A stretch of DNA of 64,000 nt from Streptomyces oryzae (GTDB taxonomy: Bacteria; Actinomycetota; Actinomycetes; Streptomycetales; Streptomycetaceae): contig NZ_JADKMA010000015.1 in the NCBI RefSeq assembly GCF_017676365.1, forward strand, positions 1 through 64,000, given 5' to 3'. The translations under genes were made by a program, and so were the position numbers. This document shows positions 60,395-64,000 of this stretch, piece by piece. The first letter of the stretch is position 1; each line of letters opens with the position of its first letter. The notes under the pieces are model-generated. The model had not been told where the DNA came from and searched no databases. It worked only from the letters and a program-made list of their open reading frames with translations.

Positions 60395-61781
60395 GCCTGC
60401 TCTCCAGGGCATCACGGACTCGGTTCCTGGCTGCGGCGCTACGATCCATGCACTCATACAGCTCGGCCTCCCGGTTCCGGTCTCCGTCACTTGAATGCAA
60501 CTGCGCGGTGCCCCCGTTCCGTACGTAGCGTGCGGGAGTCAGATCGAAGCCCGCCTCAGCGATTTCCTCGTACCTCGCCGCACGGCACCATGGGACGGAT
60601 TCAGGGTCCCCCTCGCCCTCACGGCGTCGAAGTCCCTGCCATTCACCGAAGATCTGCAGCAGGCGTTCGGCCGAGTCCTTTGCGAAGTGGCGCCGCTGCC
60701 CCTCCTTCGCCGCTGGCAGTTTCCCTGCATCCGCGAACAAGACCTGATCGGAGTGCGGCCGCTCCCCTTTGGCCAGCAGCCACAGCGCCGTGCTCGCGCT
60801 GGCGTGCGGAAAGAGCCACGTCGGCAAGGCCACGACGCCCACGACCAGACCGTTCTCCAGCAGCCCACGGCGGATCAGTCCGTCGGTGCTGTTGCTGCTG
60901 TGCGCCGCGCCGGAAGACAGCAGAACGACGGCCCGTCCTTGTGGCGTGAGATCGGCAAGGATGTGCTGGACCCAGGCGAAGTTCGCGTTACCCGGACGTG
61001 GCACCCCCAGGGTCCACCGCCAGTCGTCCTTCAGTTCACCGTGCCCCCAGTCCCGCTGGTTCACAGGAGGGTTGGCGACGATCACGTCGGCCGGTATCGG
61101 TGAAGTGCCGGCCCTGAGGGTGTCAGCTCCTTCCTTGCCGAGGTCGGCAAGGAATCCGTGCAGGGCGAGGTTGACGGCTGCGGCATAACGCGCCGTCCGG
61201 TTGATATCCGCACCGGACAAGCGCACTTCACCCCCCTGTGCCCGAGCACGGTGTGCGGCGGCGCGCAGCAGTCGCCCGCTGCCGCACACCGGGTCCCGAA
61301 CAATCTCGCCTCCTCGGGGAGCGGCCAGCCCCGCGAAGAGGTACGCCAGGTCGTTTGACGTGAAGTAGTCATCGCCACGCGCATAGCGTGTCGAGTACGT
61401 GTCGAGGAGCACGTCAAGGAGCCTCGGGTCCGGATCCAGCTGTCGCACCTCCGCGATCAGCTCACGGAGGGCCGGGTCGATGAGCTCGAAGGGACGGCTC
61501 ACACCTTCGTCGCGATACGCAGGAAGACCGTGGGCGCGAGCAACGGGCGTACGCGGCCACACTGCGCCGAGCCTGGCCCCCGCTGACTCCGAACCCGGCC
61601 CCCACAACCGGTCCACCTCCGCCAGTGATCCATGGCGGGACCAGCAGTGAAGGTAGACCACTTGAAAGGCAAGCCGGTACGTCGTCGCAGCATCGGCGAT
61701 GCTGCGTAGCTTCTCGACGGCCCGCAGCACTCGCCGGTACTTCAGCCGCCCCTCTTCGTTCGCCCATTCCTCCTGGGTCAC
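60375..61781 (-). CDS. Type I N6-adenine methyltransferase subunit (HsdM-like)
   Basis: A 468-residue protein: helical N-terminal domain, then the SAM motif DPVCGSG at 163-169 and the catalytic motif NPPV at 237-240. Type I enzymes normally have NPP followed by Phe, Tyr or Trp, which stacks on the flipped adenine; Val here is unusual. The last part matches family ends (WLLAKGERPHSDQVLFADAG; LTPARYV). GTG 61781 overlaps the stop of a small membrane protein gene (GTGA), and the 3' end overlaps HsdS. Confidence 0.9.
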   Translation of the reverse strand: MTQEEWANEEGRLKYRRVLRAVEKLRSIADAATTYRLAFQVVYLHCWSRHGSLAEVDRLWGPGSESAGARLGAVWPRTPVARAHGLPAYRDEGVSRPFELIDPALRELIAEVRQLDPDPRLLDVLLDTYSTRYARGDDYFTSNDLAYLFAGLAAPRGGEIVRDPVCGSGRLLRAAAHRARAQGGEVRLSGADINRTARYAAAVNLALHGFLADLGKEGADTLRAGTSPIPADVIVANPPVNQRDWGHGELKDDWRWTLGVPRPGNANFAWVQHILADLTPQGRAVVLLSSGAAHSSNSTDGLIRRGLLENGLVVGVVALPTWLFPHASASTALWLLAKGERPHSDQVLFADAGKLPAAKEGQRRHFAKDSAERLLQIFGEWQGLRRREGEGDPESVPWCRAARYEEIAEAGFDLTPARYVRNGGTAQLHSSDGDRNREAELYECMDRSAAARNRVRDALESRHDYRIG

Positions 61782-61963
61782 GACGACCTCAGCCAGGAGA
61801 CGACCGCCAGCCCGATGAGAACAGCGGCTCCGCAGGCGGCACCACCGTTCTGGATGGCCGTGACGACCTCTCCCGCGCCCACGAAATCGAGGATGCCGGC
61901 CACGAGCCCCACCACCACGGACGCCAGGACGACCACCACCAACAGCAGCGCTCGCTGCGACAT
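61778..61963 (-). CDS. Small two-helix membrane protein in the restriction operon
   Basis: A 61-residue protein: MSQRALLLVVVVLASVVVGL, VAGILDFVGAGE, then AIQNGGAACGAAVLIGLAVVSWLRSS, giving two membrane helices. Its stop overlaps the HsdM start (GTGA), so the two are translated together. No family recognised; a membrane protein in a type I restriction operon is not standard. Confidence 0.65.
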   Translation of the reverse strand: MSQRALLLVVVVLASVVVGLVAGILDFVGAGEVVTAIQNGGAACGAAVLIGLAVVSWLRSS

Positions 61964-62139
61964 GCCACAACTCCCTCGGTTCCACCAGCAGTTAGCAGTT
62001 CTGCGGTTCGTTCCGCGGACTTGAAAGTAGTGGCCTGACGCACCTCACGTCTCGCAGCACGGGAATTTGCTTTTGCCATAAGGCGGTCGGGCGCAGCCCC
62101 TGCCGACCCCACGAAGGACATCCGGTCGGGCAGACGACC

Positions 62140-62167
62140 GCCCCGGCAAGCAGACGCTTGCCGGGGC
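62140..62167 (-). terminator. Hairpin terminator after HsdR
   Basis: gccccggcaag and cttgccggggc form a perfect 11-bp stem with a cagacg loop, 22 bp beyond the HsdR stop. It implies that the downstream membrane protein-HsdM-HsdS genes have a promoter of their own between 61964 and 62139. Confidence 0.8.
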
Positions 62168-62188
62168 CAGAAGCAAGATGAGCGAGGG

Positions 62189-64000
62189 CTATGCGTCGGC
62201 GGCCGAGCCGTCCTGGGACCACTTGTCGGCGAAGTGTTCCATCTGGCGGATCACCAGGTCGATCGCTTCCTTGGACTGCTCCGGCGGGTAGCCGTGGCGG
62301 GCCAGGAGGCGCCTGATGGTGGCGCGGAGCCTGGCCCGGACCGGTTCGCGGGCGATCCAGTCCTTCTTGAGGTTCTTGCGGACCTGGACCACGAGGTCCC
62401 GGGCGATGCCGGAGAGGATCTCGTCGCCCATGAGGTCGCGAGCACTGCCGAGGTCGGCGACCGCGTCGTAGAAGGCGAGTTCGTCGTCGCCCAGCGGCGG
62501 GGTGAACTTCTCGCCTCGCCGGGCGTCCTCCGCGACCGTCTTGGCCAGTTCCACCAGCTGGGCGATGATCTCGGCGCTGGTGAGCTGCTGACGCATGTAG
62601 CGGGTCATCAGGTCCTGAAGGCGCTGTGAGAAAGCGATCTGGCGGACGATGTTGTGCCGGGTCTGCTCGCGCATCTTCTGCTCGACGAGGCGGCGCAGGG
62701 CTTCGGCGGCCAGGTGTGGGGTTTCGCTGTTCTGCAGGCGGCCGACGAGGGCGTCGTTGAGGTGGGTGAGGTCGGCCTTGTCCAGTCCGGCCTCGGAGAA
62801 GAGGTCGGTGACGCCGCCGGTCTCCACGACGGCGGAGGTGAGCTGGGAGAGGTAGAGGGCGACGTCGCGGGCGACGGGCAGGCCCTGGGCTTCGCGGTCC
62901 ATGGCGTCGAGCTTCGCCATATACGTACGGACCTCGACGAGGAACTGGATGTCGCGCTTCCAGTACGGCTGGTCGGTGAACCGGGAAGAGATGTCGGCGG
63001 ATGAGCCGGCCAGGGCGAAGAAGCGTTCCAGGCGGTAGCCGTGTTCGCGGAAGCGGCGGCTCCGGGTCTGGTTCGGGTCGTCGAGCTGGTCGGGGTTGTT
63101 GCCCGGGGTGGCGGGGCTGCGGAGGTACTCGGCCGTGGTGTAGGCCGCCTTGACGAAAGCCTTCGCGTCGGGGCGGGAGAGGCGTTCGCGCCAGTTCCAG
63201 CCGAGGAGCATCTGGTCGAGGATGTCGTACTCGTTGCGGAGTTCGTCCAGGGCTCGGTCGATGTCCTGGCCGAGGGTCCGGTCGGCCTGGTCGTCGGCGG
63301 AGTACTCGGCGATGGCCTTCTGGAGGTTCTCGGTGAGGGGGGCGTAGCCGACCAGGAGGCCTTCCTCCTTCTTGCGGAAGCGGCGGTTGACGCGGGCGAG
63401 GGCCTGCATCAGGCCGGCACCGCGGAGCGGCCGGTCCAGGTACATGGTGTGGATGGACGGCGCGTCGAAGCCGGTCAGGAGCATGTTGTTGACGATGAGG
63501 AGCTGGAGTTCGTCCTCGGGGTCCTTGGCGCGGTTGATGACGGCCTTGCGCTGGGAGTCGCGCAGGGCGTGGGCGCGCAGTTCGTCGGAGTCCTTGCGGG
63601 AGTCCGAGGAGTAGACGATCTTCATGGCGCCGGTGGTGTGGTCGTCCGTGTGCCAGTCCGGGCGCAATTCGCGCAGGGCGTCGTAGACGCGGACGCAGAT
63701 CTCGCGGGTGGCGCAGACGAGCATCGCCTTGCCGGGGGCGCCGCCGGGTGCGTCGTCGGCGTCCGCGACGAAGGGCAGCATCGCCGCACGGCGTGCTTCC
63801 CAGTGTTCGACCAGGTCCTGGGTCAGGTCGCGTATCCGGGCGGGGGCGCCGTACATGGCGTTCATGGTGGCGACGGCCTGCTCGACGCGGGTGCGCTCGG
63901 TGTCGTCCAGGCCGTCGGTGATGCGGTCGGCCTCGGTGTCGATGGCGGTGGGGTCGACGTCGCGGTCGAGGGCAAGCTGGACAACGCGGCTCTCGTGGTA
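62189..64000 (-). CDS. Type I restriction endonuclease subunit R, C-terminal part
   Basis: 604 codons are visible; the 5' part is beyond the window. The segment carries the C-terminal RecA-like helicase motifs: GKAMLVCATREICVRVYDAL (motif IV), LLIVNNMLLTGFDAPSIHTMYLDRPLRGAGLMQALARVNR (motifs V and VI). It continues through the long helical HsdR C-terminal domain that contacts HsdM. HsdR cleaves unmodified DNA after ATP-driven translocation. It lies upstream of the HsdM-HsdS operon on the same strand but is separated by a terminator. Confidence 0.93.
   Translation of the reverse strand, partial: YHESRVVQLALDRDVDPTAIDTEADRITDGLDDTERTRVEQAVATMNAMYGAPARIRDLTQDLVEHWEARRAAMLPFVADADDAPGGAPGKAMLVCATREICVRVYDALRELRPDWHTDDHTTGAMKIVYSSDSRKDSDELRAHALRDSQRKAVINRAKDPEDELQLLIVNNMLLTGFDAPSIHTMYLDRPLRGAGLMQALARVNRRFRKKEEGLLVGYAPLTENLQKAIAEYSADDQADRTLGQDIDRALDELRNEYDILDQMLLGWNWRERLSRPDAKAFVKAAYTTAEYLRSPATPGNNPDQLDDPNQTRSRRFREHGYRLERFFALAGSSADISSRFTDQPYWKRDIQFLVEVRTYMAKLDAMDREAQGLPVARDVALYLSQLTSAVVETGGVTDLFSEAGLDKADLTHLNDALVGRLQNSETPHLAAEALRRLVEQKMREQTRHNIVRQIAFSQRLQDLMTRYMRQQLTSAEIIAQLVELAKTVAEDARRGEKFTPPLGDDELAFYDAVADLGSARDLMGDEILSGIARDLVVQVRKNLKKDWIAREPVRARLRATIRRLLARHGYPPEQSKEAIDLVIRQMEHFADKWSQDGSAADA

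Overview
The window has very high GC content, strong G/C bias at third codon positions, frequent GTG starts, ATGA-type stop/start overlaps and typical actinobacterial families (SpoIIE phosphatases with an anti-sigma-like ATPase domain, DUF4303, STAND-TPR proteins, ISL3/IS481/IS5 remnants). It looks like a Streptomyces or close relative, but the species cannot be named from sequence alone.

Positions 1-9 kb hold a complete class I lasso-peptide cluster on the minus strand. A 41-codon precursor gene (4425-4550), too short to stand out as an ORF, encodes a Tyr/Pro/Gly leader with Thr at -2 and a 20-residue core with Cys1/7/13/19 and Asp9. It is followed by an intercistronic hairpin, the lasso cyclase (C), the RRE protein (B1), the leader peptidase (B2), an ABC ATPase and the start of its permease. 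A second ABC pair (4804-6646) and a divergent histidine kinase/response regulator (6814-8903) flank it and are plausible immunity and control genes.

Positions 9-21 kb are ordinary regulatory and housekeeping genes: an atypical LuxR-type regulator, two multidomain PP2C phosphatases, GntR and ArsR-like regulators, an MFS exporter, and VOC and AhpD-like proteins.

Positions 21.7-29.9 kb form a catabolic locus around a divergent promoter. The minus arm encodes a FCD/GntR regulator, flavin reductase, SnoaL-like protein and BCCT transporter. The plus arm encodes two tandem AA_synth (DUF1185) proteins, an alpha/beta hydrolase, an aldehyde dehydrogenase and a luciferase-like flavin monooxygenase. This resembles uptake followed by flavin-dependent ring or C-N cleavage and aldehyde oxidation of an unidentified compound.

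Positions 30-50.5 kb are a decayed accessory mosaic. It holds a frameshifted Ser/Thr kinase abutting an integrase remnant, IS5, ISL3 and other transposase fragments, HAD and STAND pseudogenes, a gene with two compensating frameshifts, and a family of about 250-bp same-strand dispersed repeats (four long copies, one short). Inside it lies an apparently intact conflict module: a trypco2 protein plus a trypsin-STAND NTPase-TPR protein (42227-45325). A degraded relative of the NTPase lies at 37.5 kb.

Positions 50.5-55 kb carry a solute:sodium symporter, a 45-residue membrane partner, a DadA-like oxidase and a divergent CdaR/PucR-type regulator. Positions 56-64 kb look defence-related: a PD-(D/E)XK-DUF2075 helicase, an IS481 remnant, a tRNA-Arg(TCT)-like gene with a weak acceptor stem, and a type I restriction locus (HsdR, a small membrane protein, an HsdM with NPPV at its catalytic motif, and HsdS).
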